Assembly (NCBI GenBank): GCA_900472675.1
Contig: UCJA01000010.1
Location: 372,001-436,000 of the forward strand
DNA length: 64,000 bases
DNA from: Hyphomicrobiales bacterium
Lineage (GTDB): Bacteria > Pseudomonadota > Alphaproteobacteria > Rhizobiales > Rhizobiaceae
Direction of reading: 5' to 3'
Below the pieces are notes generated by a model, which was given only the letters and a program-made list of their open reading frames with translations, ran no database searches and was not told where the DNA came from. Shown here in pieces: positions 7,810-16,785 of this stretch. How positions within the stretch are numbered: the first letter of the stretch is position 1; the number at the start of each line of letters is the position of its first letter. Both the position numbers and the translations under genes were made by a program.

Positions 7810-8820
7810 TTAGAACATATGCTTCTTGTAGGATGCCTTGTCGGCCAGAACCATGCCGTTGCCGACGATCAGCATGCCTTCACCAGCACCCTTCTTGACC
7901 GTCACCTTGTTGTAGCCCTCGACGCCGAGGTCCATGCCATCGGTAACCGGCTTCTTTTCGAGCAGCAGCTTGGCAACTGCGTTCATCGCCATGCCGGCCT
8001 TCTGCGGATCCCAGAAGCCGATCGCGGTGATGGCGCCGGATTCGAGAAGATCAGCGGACGGGTTGGGCAGGCCGGTGCCGACCAGGCAGACCTTGCCGGA
8101 GAGGCCCGCTTCGTCGAGCGCGCGGCCAACGCCCAGCACGTCATTGCCGGCCGAGGTCTGGAAGCCCTTGATATCCGGGTGCTTGCGCAGGATTTCCTTG
8201 GCCTTTTCGTAGGTCGCATTGGCGTCGTCGAAGGATTCATTGTTCGGATCGACGAGCTGCATGTCGGGGTGCTTCTTGGCGTTGGCTTCGCCGGCACCCA
8301 CCCACTGCAGATGCGTGCGGCTGCCGAGCGAGCCGACGAAGGTCGTCCACTTGCCCTTGTTGCCCATGCATTCGGACAGGCGTGCGTTGAGCGCTGCACC
8401 GTAGTCGGCGTTGTCGAAGGCTTCGACGTCGGCCTGGGTGTTCTTCTGGTTGTCGGCTTCATGAGTGACGACGACGATGCCGCGGTCCATGGCGCGCTTC
8501 AGCGTGCCTTCGATCACGGCCGGATCCATCGGAACCACGGCCAGTGCGTTGACGCCCTTGGCGACCAGATCCTGGATGATCTGCAGCTGCTGTGCCGCGT
8601 CGGCCGTTGCCGGGCCGCTCTGGGTCGCGACCACGTCCGGGTTGGCCTTCTGGTAGGCGACGACCCCTGTGTTCATGCGGTCGAACCACGGAATGCCGCT
8701 GATCTTCACGACCGTGGCGATGACCGGCTTCTGCTGGGCCATCAGGGTTCCGGCGGTGCCGGCCATAAGGGCGGCGACCGCAGCGCCTGCGATGAGGATG
8801 TGCTTGGATGCTGTTTTCAT
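7810..8820 (-). CDS. Ribose-type sugar-binding protein
   Basis: A 336-residue periplasmic binding protein of the Peripl_BP_4 type. ATG 8820 follows GGAGGAGA and begins a clear Sec signal peptide (MKTASKHILIAGAAVAALMA, cleavage near GTLMA-QQ). The mature protein starts PVIATVVKISGIPWFDRM, typical of sugar-binding proteins in which an aromatic stacks on the sugar. VNALAVVPMDPA and FQTSAGNDVLGVGRAL are hinge and second-lobe segments. It delivers the substrate to the permease pair. The ligand is unknown, but the downstream DhaK/DhaL suggests a small ketose, a polyol or a precursor of one. Confidence 0.87.
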   Translation of the reverse strand: MKTASKHILIAGAAVAALMAGTAGTLMAQQKPVIATVVKISGIPWFDRMNTGVVAYQKANPDVVATQSGPATADAAQQLQIIQDLVAKGVNALAVVPMDPAVIEGTLKRAMDRGIVVVTHEADNQKNTQADVEAFDNADYGAALNARLSECMGNKGKWTTFVGSLGSRTHLQWVGAGEANAKKHPDMQLVDPNNESFDDANATYEKAKEILRKHPDIKGFQTSAGNDVLGVGRALDEAGLSGKVCLVGTGLPNPSADLLESGAITAIGFWDPQKAGMAMNAVAKLLLEKKPVTDGMDLGVEGYNKVTVKKGAGEGMLIVGNGMVLADKASYKKHMF

Positions 8821-8843
8821 TGTTGTCTCCTCCACGAGATCCC

Positions 8844-9875
8844 TCAGTTGGTGGGCTTCGGTGCTTGAGGGCCTGGCCCCGAAGATTTGTTCTGCCCTTT
8901 GAAAGGCATCAGGAAGCCGGCGACGTCGTAGCGGCCGACGGCAAGAAAGGTGAGGAGCAGGAGCCCCCAGGCGAAGTCGCGCACGAAGTTCGACAGGCCG
9001 CCGAAGTTCAGAAGGCTCGACATCAGCTGCAGCGCAATGGCGCTCAGGACCACGCAGATCACGCGCCCGTAACCGCCTTCAGGCTTCACGCCCGCCATGA
9101 CGACGACGAGGATGGCGATCAGCAGATAGGAGCTGCCGTAGTCGTATTTGACGTTGACGTTGCGCGCCGCGATGATCATGCCGGCGAGGCCAGACAGCGT
9201 GCCGCTGATGGCGTAGGTGGCGACGAGGATGCCGGTGCGCGGAAAGCCTGCGTAGACAGCGGCCTTGGGATTGGTGCCCATCAGCATCAGCCACAGCCCG
9301 TAAGGCGTGAACTTCAGCACGGCCGCAATCAGCGCTGCCACGACGGCGAAGATCAGGAAGCCGATCGGAACGCCGAGGAACATGTCATTGCCGATCCGCG
9401 ACAGCAGGTCGGGGCTGCCCACGGTGACGGCCTTGCCGCCGGAGACGACGACAGCCAGACCCATGAACGCCATCTGCGTGCCGAGCGTGCAGAGGATTGG
9501 CGTGATGTTGAGCTTGGAAATGAGCAGGCCGTTGATCACGCCACCGGCAAAGCCGATGCCGACGGTCATGGCCATAAATGCCAGGCTGAAGCCGGTTTCG
9601 CTGTCGGTTGCCGACAGGAAGGACGAGACGATGACTGCCGACAGAACGCCCGAGAGGTTTGCAAGCGCAATGCCCGACAGGTCGATGCCGCCATTGCCGG
9701 CGCACATGGCCAGCATGACGCCGATCGCGAGAAGCCCGATTTCAGGGACCTGGCTTGCCATGGACTGGAAGTTGAACAGCGAGAGGAAGGTGCCGCCGGA
9801 GATGGCAGCGCCGACTGCAAGCAGAGCGACGTTGATCACGACAAGCATGATCAGCTGTTCGCTAGTTTTGTGCAT
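8844..9875 (-). CDS. Ribose-type ABC transporter permease, first gene of operon
   Basis: A 343-residue RbsC-family permease with about 9 membrane segments. GLLAIGVMLAMCAGNGGIDLSG is the signature loop, with an unusual extra CAGN before GGIDLS. ATG 9875 has a good GGGAGG ribosome site. It is the first gene of the reverse operon, directly behind two TTTASTAAA operators, and its partner permease is at 5119-6153. Confidence 0.87.
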   Translation of the reverse strand: MHKTSEQLIMLVVINVALLAVGAAISGGTFLSLFNFQSMASQVPEIGLLAIGVMLAMCAGNGGIDLSGIALANLSGVLSAVIVSSFLSATDSETGFSLAFMAMTVGIGFAGGVINGLLISKLNITPILCTLGTQMAFMGLAVVVSGGKAVTVGSPDLLSRIGNDMFLGVPIGFLIFAVVAALIAAVLKFTPYGLWLMLMGTNPKAAVYAGFPRTGILVATYAISGTLSGLAGMIIAARNVNVKYDYGSSYLLIAILVVVMAGVKPEGGYGRVICVVLSAIALQLMSSLLNFGGLSNFVRDFAWGLLLLTFLAVGRYDVAGFLMPFKGQNKSSGPGPQAPKPTN

Positions 9876-9889
9876 GGTCTCCTCCCATG

Positions 9890-9919
9890 TTTAGTAAACA
9901 AGCGCGAGCTTTACTAAAG
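9890..9919. promoter_or_regulatory. Pair of TTTASTAAA operators before the importer operon
   Basis: TTTAGTAAAC at 9890-9899 and TTTACTAAAG at 9910-9919 share a 9-bp palindromic core with centres 20 bp apart, about two helical turns. The first lies 15 bp upstream of the permease start codon. This spacing and symmetry suit the LacI-family regulator encoded divergently at 10073, bound as a dimer at each site. Confidence 0.65.
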
Positions 9920-10020
9920 GGCTATCAAAGCCGATTTGGCTTAGCAAGCGGTTTTTTCGGCGGGCTTTGCCGTTGCACAAATCGTGATTTTGCCATAACC
10001 CTCAGAAATTGACCGCGGCG

Positions 10021-10029
10021 TTTACTAAA
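10021..10029. promoter_or_regulatory. Third TTTACTAAA operator, before the lacI-type gene
   Basis: This repeats the core found at 9910-9918, with a centre-to-centre distance of 111 bp. It sits 7 bp after TTGACC (10009-10014), a plausible -35 for the regulator gene, and 44 bp before its ATG. Binding at all three sites could loop the divergent promoter region and autoregulate. Confidence 0.6.
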
Positions 10030-10072
10030 CAAACTCTCGCGTGTCGCATTGATCCGGAACGCCCGACCCCGC

Positions 10073-11161
10073 ATGAAAACGCCCAAGAAACTGACAATCC
10101 GGGATATTGCCGAGGCGGCGGGTGTGTCTCCGTCGACCGTGTCGCTTGTCCTCAACGGCAAGGGTGACATCTCCGGGCTGACGCGCGCCCGCGTGCTGGA
10201 AGCCGTTGCCCGGACGAAATACGTGCCGCGCAACCTGAAGGGCGGCAGCGAGGGGACCGGCGATACGCTGCGCTTCCTCAAGATTTCCAAACACGGCCAC
10301 ACCGTAAACCGCGACCACAGCGTGTTCATCTCGGATTATATCGACGGCATGTCCGCCGAGGCGACCCGCCGGAACTACACGCTGGAGGTGGTGAGCTTCG
10401 AAGGCCAGCCGATCAGCGCCGTGGCGGAATCCTTGACTGGCGCACCGATCAGCGGTGTCGTGGCGCTCGGAACGGAGCTTTCCGAAGATGACATCCGGCT
10501 GATCCAGGCCGTCGGTCTCCCGACTGTCTTTATTGATACCTTCCACGACGTGGTCGATGCCAATTTCGTCGACATGAACAACGAGGACGCCGTCTACAAG
10601 GTGCTGTCGCGCTTCGCGAGCCAGGGCTTCAAGCGGATCGGCTTCGTCGCCAGCCATGTCGATACGACCAATTTCCGGCTGCGGCAGGCTGCGTTCTTCA
10701 AAAACATGGCGCGGCTGGGCTTAAAGGTGCGCGAAAGCGATGTGCTGTCGATCGAATCCACCCACGAGGGTGCTTACGAAGACACCCGCCGGCTGATGGA
10801 AGGCGGTTTCGATCCCGCCGAATGCTACTTCTGCACCAATGACATCATTGCCCACGGGTTCATGCGGGCTCTGAAGGAGTTCGGCATTCGCGTGCCCGAC
10901 GATGTGTCGATCATCGGCTTCGACAATCTGCCGCAAAGCGCCACCACCGACCCGCCTCTGACGACCATCGAGGTGTCGAAGCGGAAGATCGGCTACCTGG
11001 CCGTGACCATTCTCGACGATCTGATCACCGCCGCCGAACGCCAGCCTGCCGTAAAGGTTCTGGTCGGTGCAGATCTTGTTCTACGCTCAAGCGATGCGCG
11101 GGATGTGCCGCGCCGAGCTCCGGGCAAGTCACGGTCGAAACGGCAGGAGCCGGCGGAGTAA
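10073..11161 (+). CDS. LacI-family transcriptional regulator
   Basis: A 362-residue regulator started at ATG 10073, so that the N-terminus is the HTH: LTIRDIAEAAGVSPSTVSL followed by the hinge-proximal VLEAVARTKYVPRN. The C-terminal sugar-sensing domain ends with the typical FDNLPQSATTDPPLTTIEV. It is divergent from the importer/DhaKL operon and has three matching palindromes in the shared promoter region, so it very probably controls that operon and itself, with a sugar or sugar phosphate as inducer. Confidence 0.88.
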   Translation: MKTPKKLTIRDIAEAAGVSPSTVSLVLNGKGDISGLTRARVLEAVARTKYVPRNLKGGSEGTGDTLRFLKISKHGHTVNRDHSVFISDYIDGMSAEATRRNYTLEVVSFEGQPISAVAESLTGAPISGVVALGTELSEDDIRLIQAVGLPTVFIDTFHDVVDANFVDMNNEDAVYKVLSRFASQGFKRIGFVASHVDTTNFRLRQAAFFKNMARLGLKVRESDVLSIESTHEGAYEDTRRLMEGGFDPAECYFCTNDIIAHGFMRALKEFGIRVPDDVSIIGFDNLPQSATTDPPLTTIEVSKRKIGYLAVTILDDLITAAERQPAVKVLVGADLVLRSSDARDVPRRAPGKSRSKRQEPAE

Positions 11162-11226
11162 CCACGTCTCGTCTTGCGGGTGGAGGCTCGCGAGCAGGCG
11201 TTTGAAACAGCTTCAGGAGGAGCATC

Positions 11227-12288
11227 ATGGAATATCGCACGCTCGGCAAATCGGGCCTCAAGGTCTCGGCCATCGCCATGGGCACGTTTTCGTTCGGAGG
11301 CGTCGGCGCCTTCGCCAAGGTCGCCAGCCAGGACGTTCCGGACGCGAAGCGTCTGGTGGATGTCTGCATCGATGGCGGCGTCAACCTGTTCGACACCGCC
11401 AACATGTACTCGCTCGGCCGCTCGGAGGAAATCCTCGGCGAAGCGCTGAAGGGCAAGCGCGACGATGTGCTGATCTCGTCCAAGGCACGCATGCGCATCG
11501 GTGACGGGCCGAATGACGAGGGCGTCTCCCGCTTCCACCTGATCCGCGAATGCGAGCGAAGCCTGAAGCGGCTGCAGACGGACCATATCGACATCTACCA
11601 CATGCACGAATGGGATGGCGTAACGCCGCTCGAAGAGATGCTGTCGGCACTCGACAGTCTGACCCAGGCCGGCAAGATCCGCTATATCGGCTGCTCCAAC
11701 TATTCCGGCTGGCACCTCATGAAGGCCCTCGCTACGTCGGACCAGCGGCAGCTTCCCCGCTTCGTGACGCAGCAGATCCACTACACACTGGAGGCCCGCG
11801 AGGCCGAATACGAGCTGCTGCCGATTTCGGTCGATCAGGGGTTGGGGGTCACGGTCTGGAGCCCGCTTGCGGCAGGACTTCTCTCCGGAGCCTTCGGGCG
11901 CGACCGTGCGCCGGACAATTCGCGTCAGGCCGAAGGCTGGAGCGAACCGCCGATCCGCGACCAGGAGCGGCTGTGGCGCATCGTCGATGTGCTCGACGGG
12001 ATCGCTGCCGCACGCGGCGTCACTGCGGCGCAGATAGCGCTTGCCTGGACGCTGTCGCGGCCGGCGATCTGCTCGCTGGTGGTCGGAGGTCTGACGGAGC
12101 AGCATTTCCGCGACAACATCGCTGCTGTCGATCTGAAGCTGGATGCCGAAGAGCTCGAAAGGCTGAACCAGGTTAGCCGCGCACCCTACATCTATCCCTA
12201 TTGGCACCAGCACAACTTTGCCCGCGATCGCTTCAGCGCCGGCGACTGGGCCCTGCACGAGAGCTACCAGGATCTCGACATGATCTGA
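11227..12288 (+). CDS. Aldo/keto reductase
   Basis: A 353-residue NAD(P)H-dependent oxidoreductase with an AGGAGG-type site before ATG 11227. The catalytic tetrad is visible: Asp56 and Tyr61 (FDTANMY), Lys86 (ISSKAR) and His127 (YHMHEWD). IRYIGCSNYSGW and VTVWSPLAAGLLSG are conserved later blocks, and the C-terminus has the cofactor-contacting VVGGLTEQHFRDNI. It lies 65 bp after the LacI gene on the same strand and upstream of the dehydratase unit, so it could serve either pathway. These enzymes interconvert aldehydes or ketones and alcohols; the substrate is not predictable. Confidence 0.87.
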   Translation: MEYRTLGKSGLKVSAIAMGTFSFGGVGAFAKVASQDVPDAKRLVDVCIDGGVNLFDTANMYSLGRSEEILGEALKGKRDDVLISSKARMRIGDGPNDEGVSRFHLIRECERSLKRLQTDHIDIYHMHEWDGVTPLEEMLSALDSLTQAGKIRYIGCSNYSGWHLMKALATSDQRQLPRFVTQQIHYTLEAREAEYELLPISVDQGLGVTVWSPLAAGLLSGAFGRDRAPDNSRQAEGWSEPPIRDQERLWRIVDVLDGIAAARGVTAAQIALAWTLSRPAICSLVVGGLTEQHFRDNIAAVDLKLDAEELERLNQVSRAPYIYPYWHQHNFARDRFSAGDWALHESYQDLDMI

Positions 12289-12356
12289 GCTTCGGGCGCT
12301 CCAACTTCGGTGGGGAGCGCCACTCTTGCCAAGTCCCGCATCTCGCGTCGCCTCCC

Positions 12357-12385
12357 TTGACTGAGTTCTAGATGGGATCTAGAGT
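12357..12385 (+). promoter_or_regulatory. Promoter with overlapping GntR operator
   Basis: TTGACT at 12357-12362 and TAGAGT at 12380-12385 are separated by 17 bp. Between and over them lies the palindrome TCTAGAT-GGG-ATCTAGA (12367-12383). An operator in the spacer and -10 would block RNA polymerase, so the GntR gene 24 bp downstream is probably autorepressed. A 15-nt exact copy lies inside the dehydratase gene at 13206-13220. Confidence 0.6.
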
Positions 12386-12408
12386 TCAGCCTGGATGAGG
12401 ATGACCCG

Positions 12409-13128
12409 ATGCTTGCCAAGGGACTAATCGCCGACACTGTCCAGATGATGGGCCGCTCGATCGTGAGCGGCGAGTGGGAACCAGGCGCGGTGCTTCCCAC
12501 CGAGGACGACCTGGCGACGCGCTACGGCATCGGGCGCAATGCCATGCGAGAGGCGGTCAAGGTTCTGGCCGGCAAAGGCCTCGTGCGCACCGCCCGCCGC
12601 TACGGATCCCGCGTCGCCGAGCGGTCGCTCTGGAATAATCTTGACGTCGACGTTATCCGCTGGCGACTGCACGACCGTTCGTCGCATGCGCAATTCCGCC
12701 GCGAGGTGGCTCAGCTTCGCGAGTTGCTGGAGCCCGGCGCCGCCGCCATGGCGGCCACGAACGCCACGCCGCAGGAAAAGCGCCAGATCCTTGAGATCGC
12801 CCGCACGATGCAGGACGTGCCGTCGGCGGAAACCATCGAGCAGGACATCGCCTTCCACCTGGCGATCCTTGATGCCACCCACAACAGCCTCATCCAGGCG
12901 CTGCGCAACCCGCTGGAAGTGATGCTGCGGACGCTGTTTCATGCGGATCTTAAGCTGCACGAGAGTGGCCTCTCCTACGATCCGAACCCGATCATCCACC
13001 TTGCGCTTGCCAATGCCATTATGGGTGGCCGGCCCGAAGAGGCCAGGCATATCGCGACTGCGATCATCATCCGGGGCGCCGAGGGCGCCGACCAGCTGGA
13101 ACAATCCATTCAATCTGACGAAGGATAA
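12409..13128 (+). CDS. GntR-family regulator, FadR subfamily (FCD domain)
   Basis: A 239-residue regulator. The winged helix (about residues 15-75) reads IVSGEWEPGAVLPTEDDLA, RYGIGRNAMREAVKVLAGKG. The all-helical FCD ligand domain follows with the metal-binding pattern: ELLEPGAA, DIAFHLAILDATHN, and the late His positions in LFHADL and PIIHLALANAI. It lies 3 bp before the dehydratase gene, so the two are co-transcribed and it is almost certainly a pathway-specific repressor responding to a sugar acid, as in DgoR/UxuR relatives. Confidence 0.88.
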   Translation: MLAKGLIADTVQMMGRSIVSGEWEPGAVLPTEDDLATRYGIGRNAMREAVKVLAGKGLVRTARRYGSRVAERSLWNNLDVDVIRWRLHDRSSHAQFRREVAQLRELLEPGAAAMAATNATPQEKRQILEIARTMQDVPSAETIEQDIAFHLAILDATHNSLIQALRNPLEVMLRTLFHADLKLHESGLSYDPNPIIHLALANAIMGGRPEEARHIATAIIIRGAEGADQLEQSIQSDEG

Positions 13129-13131
13129 GCC

Positions 13132-14283
13132 ATGAACATCGAAAAGATCGAGTGCTTTACCCCAAGGGTAGGGCACAGGAACCAGTTGCTTGTCAAAGTG
13201 ACAACTCTAGATGGGATCTATGGATGGGGAGAGTCCGGCCTCACCGGCCGGGAATACGCGGTCATCGGTGCCATCAAGCACTACGAGCAGTTCCTGATCG
13301 GACGCGACGTGCGCCGGGCAGGGGCGCTGTGGCAGGAAATGTACCGCAGCCAGTATTTCGAAGGCGGGCGCGTACTGACGGCTGCGATCGGCGCGCTCGA
13401 TATTGCCTTCCATGACATCAAGGCGAAGGCGCTTGGCGTCCCGGTCTATGAACTGCTGGGCGGCAAGCACCGCGAAAAGGTTCCCGCGTTTGCGACAGCG
13501 CCTGCCAATCCGGGTCCGGAGATGCTGGAACAGGCCCGGACACTGTTCGATGCCGGCTGGAACTGCATCCGCTTCGTGCCCGCCGGACAGCATTCGACCG
13601 ACATCTTCGAGCCGCGCGAATCCATTGCCCAGACGGCGCCCTGGATGGTCAAGGCGCGCGAGGAGCTGGGGCCGGAAGCGGTACTCGGCATCGACTACCA
13701 TCACCGGCTGAGCGTCGCGGAGGCTGCCTCCTTCTGCCAGAAAATGCCGTCGGGCACGCTGGATTTTATCGAAGAGCCGATCCGGGACGAGACCCCCGAG
13801 GCCTACGAAGCCCTGCGCCGGATGACGGATATCCCGTTTGCGATCGGCGAGGAGTTCTCATCCAAATGGCAGTTCCTGCCGTTTATCGAGCGCGACATCC
13901 ACCAGTTCAACCGGCTCGATCTCTGCAACATCGGCGGCTTCACCGAAGCGATGAAAGTCGCCGGCTGGAGCGAGGCGCATTACGTCGACCTCATGCCACA
14001 CAATCCGCTGGGGCCGATCTGCACCGCGGCCACCGTCCATCTTGCCGCGGCCATCCCGAATTTCTCGTGGCTCGAATGCCGTGCCTCGCCGGTCGAGCAG
14101 CTCGGCTTCGATTCCCGCGAGTTGTTCCCTGAGCAGGCGGAACTGGTCGGCAGCTACTACGACATCCCGGAACGGCCCGGTCTCGGCGTCGACGTCAACG
14201 AGGATGCGCTGACCAAGCTGGACTTCCAGTACTTCGAGCCGCCGCACCTGCGCCGCCGCGACGGAAGCTTCACCAACTGGTGA
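13132..14283 (+). CDS. Enolase-superfamily sugar-acid dehydratase, galactonate dehydratase type
   Basis: A 383-residue mandelate racemase/muconate-lactonising-type enzyme. Asp188, Glu214 and Glu240 (in GIDYHHR, DFIEEPI, AIGEEF) are the metal ligands, and His190 and His290 (LMPHNPLG) are the acid/base pair. From what is known of E. coli galactonate dehydratase (Asp183, His185, Glu209, Glu235, His285), every position is shifted by exactly five, so the chemistry of dehydrating an aldonic acid to a 2-keto-3-deoxy acid is well supported. The stereochemistry of the substrate is not. The genes downstream and upstream (MFS carrier, GntR) fit uptake and sensing of that acid. An operator copy lies within codons 25-30. 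Confidence 0.83.
   Translation: MNIEKIECFTPRVGHRNQLLVKVTTLDGIYGWGESGLTGREYAVIGAIKHYEQFLIGRDVRRAGALWQEMYRSQYFEGGRVLTAAIGALDIAFHDIKAKALGVPVYELLGGKHREKVPAFATAPANPGPEMLEQARTLFDAGWNCIRFVPAGQHSTDIFEPRESIAQTAPWMVKAREELGPEAVLGIDYHHRLSVAEAASFCQKMPSGTLDFIEEPIRDETPEAYEALRRMTDIPFAIGEEFSSKWQFLPFIERDIHQFNRLDLCNIGGFTEAMKVAGWSEAHYVDLMPHNPLGPICTAATVHLAAAIPNFSWLECRASPVEQLGFDSRELFPEQAELVGSYYDIPERPGLGVDVNEDALTKLDFQYFEPPHLRRRDGSFTNW
13206..13220. promoter_or_regulatory. Intragenic copy of the GntR operator
   Basis: TCTAGATGGGATCTA repeats positions 12367-12381 exactly, 75 nt into the dehydratase gene. It encodes Leu-Asp-Gly-Ile with the codons CTA and GGG, which look unusual beside the CTG/CTC and GGC that dominate here. 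This suggests that the DNA itself is under selection. It may be a second binding site for looping or a transcriptional roadblock. Confidence 0.5.
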
Positions 14284-14315
14284 AGCCGTAATTTCAGGAG
14301 GAGGATCAACCCCAT

Positions 14316-15620
14316 ATGACAATTCCCGCTTCGCTGGCGACCCCCAGCCGAACACGCTACATCATCACCGCGCTGCTGTTCATCACCGGCGTCATCAACT
14401 ATCTGGACCGCACCAACCTTTCGATCACCGCGCCGTCGCTCTCCGGCGAGTTGAAGATCGATCCCGTCACCATGGGCTGGCTGTTTTCCGCCTTCGGATG
14501 GACCTATACGGCCATGCAGCTTCCTGGCGGCTGGCTGGCAGACCGGGTGCATCCGCGCGTGATCTATCCGCTGACCATCCTGGTCTGGTCGATCGCGACG
14601 CTCAGCCTCGGTTTTGTGGCCGGCATCTACAGCCTGTTCATCCTGCGGCTGGCCGTCGGCGTCTTTGAGGCGCCGAGCTACATCGTCAACAACCGCATCG
14701 TCACCACCTGGTTTCCGGAGCGCGAGCGGGCGACCACGATCGGCATCTACATCTCGGCGCAGTACGTGGGCCTTGGCTTCCTCACCCCGGTGCTGATCTG
14801 GATCGAAGGCGTCTACGGCTGGCGCTCGGTCTTCATGCTGACCGGGGTCCTCGGTATCATCGCCGCCATTCTCTGGGCGGTCGTCTATCGCGATCCGGGC
14901 AAGTTCAAGGGCATTAACGAGGCGGAACTGAAGCTGATCAAGGACGGCGGCGGGGTTCCCGAACTCAGCTCCCGTCTGGCCGAGGAGCAGGCCGGCCGGA
15001 AATCCTTCTCCTGGGTGGACCTCAAGGTGGTGCTCAGCAAGAAGAAGCTCTGGGGCCTCTACATCGGCCAGTTCAGCTACCTGGCGTCTGCCAACTTCTT
15101 CCTGACCTGGTTCCCGACCTATCTCGTCCAATACCGGCATATGGATTTCATCAAGGCCGGCCTTTATGCCTCCGTGCCCTTCCTCGCAGGCTTTGCCGGC
15201 GTGCTGGTCTCGGGCTTCCTGTCAGACGGGCTTCTGAAGTCCGGCTACAGCCTCAGTGCATCCCGCAAGATCCCGGTGCTGACCGGCATCGCTCTGTCAG
15301 TGCTCATCGTCGGTGCGCAGTTCGTGGAAAATCCTGCGCTGATCATCATGTTCCTGGCGATTGCCTTCTTCGGCACGGGCATGGCCTCCATCACCTGGTC
15401 CTTCGTCTCGGCGATCGCGCCGGAACGGTTGATCGGGCTGACCGGCGGCGTCTTCAACCTGTTCGGCGGGCTCTCCAGCATCGTCATCCCGATCGCCATC
15501 GGCTACCTGGTCCAGGGCGGCGGCTTCGGACCGGCGCTGGCGCTCTGCTCCTGCCTGGCGGTGGTCGCGGCCTGCAGCTACATCTTCCTGGTCGGCAAGA
15601 TGGAGCGGGTACAGGAATAG
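14316..15620 (+). CDS. MFS transporter, anion:cation symporter (sugar acid) type
   Basis: A 434-residue, 12-helix major facilitator. NYLDRTNLSITAPSL is the ACS-family signature of hexuronate, galactonate and glucarate carriers, and GWLADRVHPR is the conserved loop 2-3 motif. A soluble loop (about residues 200-235) separates the two six-helix halves. The AGGAGGAGG site precedes ATG 14316 and the gene lies 32 bp after the dehydratase. It probably imports the acid that the dehydratase consumes, by proton symport across the inner membrane. Confidence 0.87.
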   Translation: MTIPASLATPSRTRYIITALLFITGVINYLDRTNLSITAPSLSGELKIDPVTMGWLFSAFGWTYTAMQLPGGWLADRVHPRVIYPLTILVWSIATLSLGFVAGIYSLFILRLAVGVFEAPSYIVNNRIVTTWFPERERATTIGIYISAQYVGLGFLTPVLIWIEGVYGWRSVFMLTGVLGIIAAILWAVVYRDPGKFKGINEAELKLIKDGGGVPELSSRLAEEQAGRKSFSWVDLKVVLSKKKLWGLYIGQFSYLASANFFLTWFPTYLVQYRHMDFIKAGLYASVPFLAGFAGVLVSGFLSDGLLKSGYSLSASRKIPVLTGIALSVLIVGAQFVENPALIIMFLAIAFFGTGMASITWSFVSAIAPERLIGLTGGVFNLFGGLSSIVIPIAIGYLVQGGGFGPALALCSCLAVVAACSYIFLVGKMERVQE

Positions 15621-15644
15621 CTGCCACGATAAGATATTCAAGAA

Positions 15645-15677
15645 CAAGCCCCGCACGATTCCGTCGTGCGGGGCTTG
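15645..15677. terminator. Bidirectional terminator hairpin between convergent genes
   Basis: The arms 15645-15658 and 15664-15677 form a perfect 14-bp GC-rich stem with a 5-nt loop. It lies between the MFS stop codon (15620) and the stop codon of the reverse LacI gene (15692), which suits termination from both sides. Confidence 0.8.
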
Positions 15678-15691
15678 GCCGTTTCGATACG

Positions 15692-16714
15692 TCAGAGATT
15701 TTCCTTCAGCAAAATCTCGATGCGGATCTTCTCCTGTGATGCGATCGGTTCGCGCATGTCGGCGCGGGCGCGCATGATGCGGATCGCGCTGCGCACCGCA
15801 TGCCCCGGGTCCTGCGCAATGATGGCGTCGATCACGTCGTCCCGAAGACATTCCTCGCTGAACGGCGTGCGTTCATGCACCACCATCGTAAGACCGTGCT
15901 TGGGCCTGTGGCGGGCGATCACATCCACCGACGCCCGGCACTCTGAACCGAGGATATAGGCGGCGCGGATCGTCGGATTGTGCTCGAGAAGCTGACGGAT
16001 GACCGTCTCGCCGCGGCGTTCGTCGCCATGGGTTTCCACCGAGGGCAGGCAGGTGAGGTGCGGAAACTGGGCGTTGAGGATGCTGTCGAAGCCGCGACGG
16101 CGCTCGATGCTGTCGCGGGCCACCATGGTGTCGGCAATGATCATGATGCGTGCGGGTTCTTGGGGCAAGAACCGGCCGATGATCTTGCCGGCGGTTGCCC
16201 CTGCGGCAAAGTTGTCGATGCCGACGAAGTCCGCCGTATCCAGCTTCTCCTGGCCGGACAGGAACTGGACGATGTGGACGCCGCGCGCCCGCAGGCGGCT
16301 CAGCGTATCGCGCACCTGCGGTGATTCAGGTGCCATGACCGCAAGGCCGTCGACCTCGGCCGGATCGATATGCCCGAGGTAGCGGGAGAGCTGGTAGGGA
16401 TCGTCCGTCGCGATCTGTTCGACGGACACCTCCGTCAGGTCCGATCGCAGGGTCGCCCGGGCTTCCTCGACGCGACGCAGAAGCTCCTGCAGGTATTGAT
16501 CACCCTTGCGCGGCAGCACGAAACGGAACCGGTAGATCTTGTTGCGGGCCAGCACGACGGCAGCCGGGTTGCGCACGAAGCCTATCCGGTCGATCGCCTC
16601 GTTGACCTTCTGCGCCGCCTTTCGGCTGACGTTCGGCCGCTCGTTCAGCACGCGGTCGACGGTGGCGAGGCTGACGCCTGCTGCCTCTGCAAGGTCCTTG
16701 GCTGTGGGTCTCAT
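15692..16714 (-). CDS. LacI-family transcriptional regulator
   Basis: A 340-residue regulator. Tandem ATGs at 16717 and 16714 are both possible; the second puts RPTAKDLAEAAGVSLATVD at the N-terminus as the HTH, followed by the hinge helix region RNPAAVVLARNK. The sensor half is of the periplasmic-binding type (FVGIDNFAAGATAGKIIG) rather than the classical LacI core. It is divergent from the maltose-type importer operon, and the space between them holds a 21-bp perfect inverted repeat made of two GTGCGCAC-centred operators, so it probably represses that operon and itself. Confidence 0.87.
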   Translation of the reverse strand: MRPTAKDLAEAAGVSLATVDRVLNERPNVSRKAAQKVNEAIDRIGFVRNPAAVVLARNKIYRFRFVLPRKGDQYLQELLRRVEEARATLRSDLTEVSVEQIATDDPYQLSRYLGHIDPAEVDGLAVMAPESPQVRDTLSRLRARGVHIVQFLSGQEKLDTADFVGIDNFAAGATAGKIIGRFLPQEPARIMIIADTMVARDSIERRRGFDSILNAQFPHLTCLPSVETHGDERRGETVIRQLLEHNPTIRAAYILGSECRASVDVIARHRPKHGLTMVVHERTPFSEECLRDDVIDAIIAQDPGHAVRSAIRIMRARADMREPIASQEKIRIEILLKENL

Positions 16715-16785
16715 CATGCGGATTCGGCACTCTTTGCATCGGGTTGGCACGCCGACCTTTCATCATTCAGACCACGAATGCAAGA

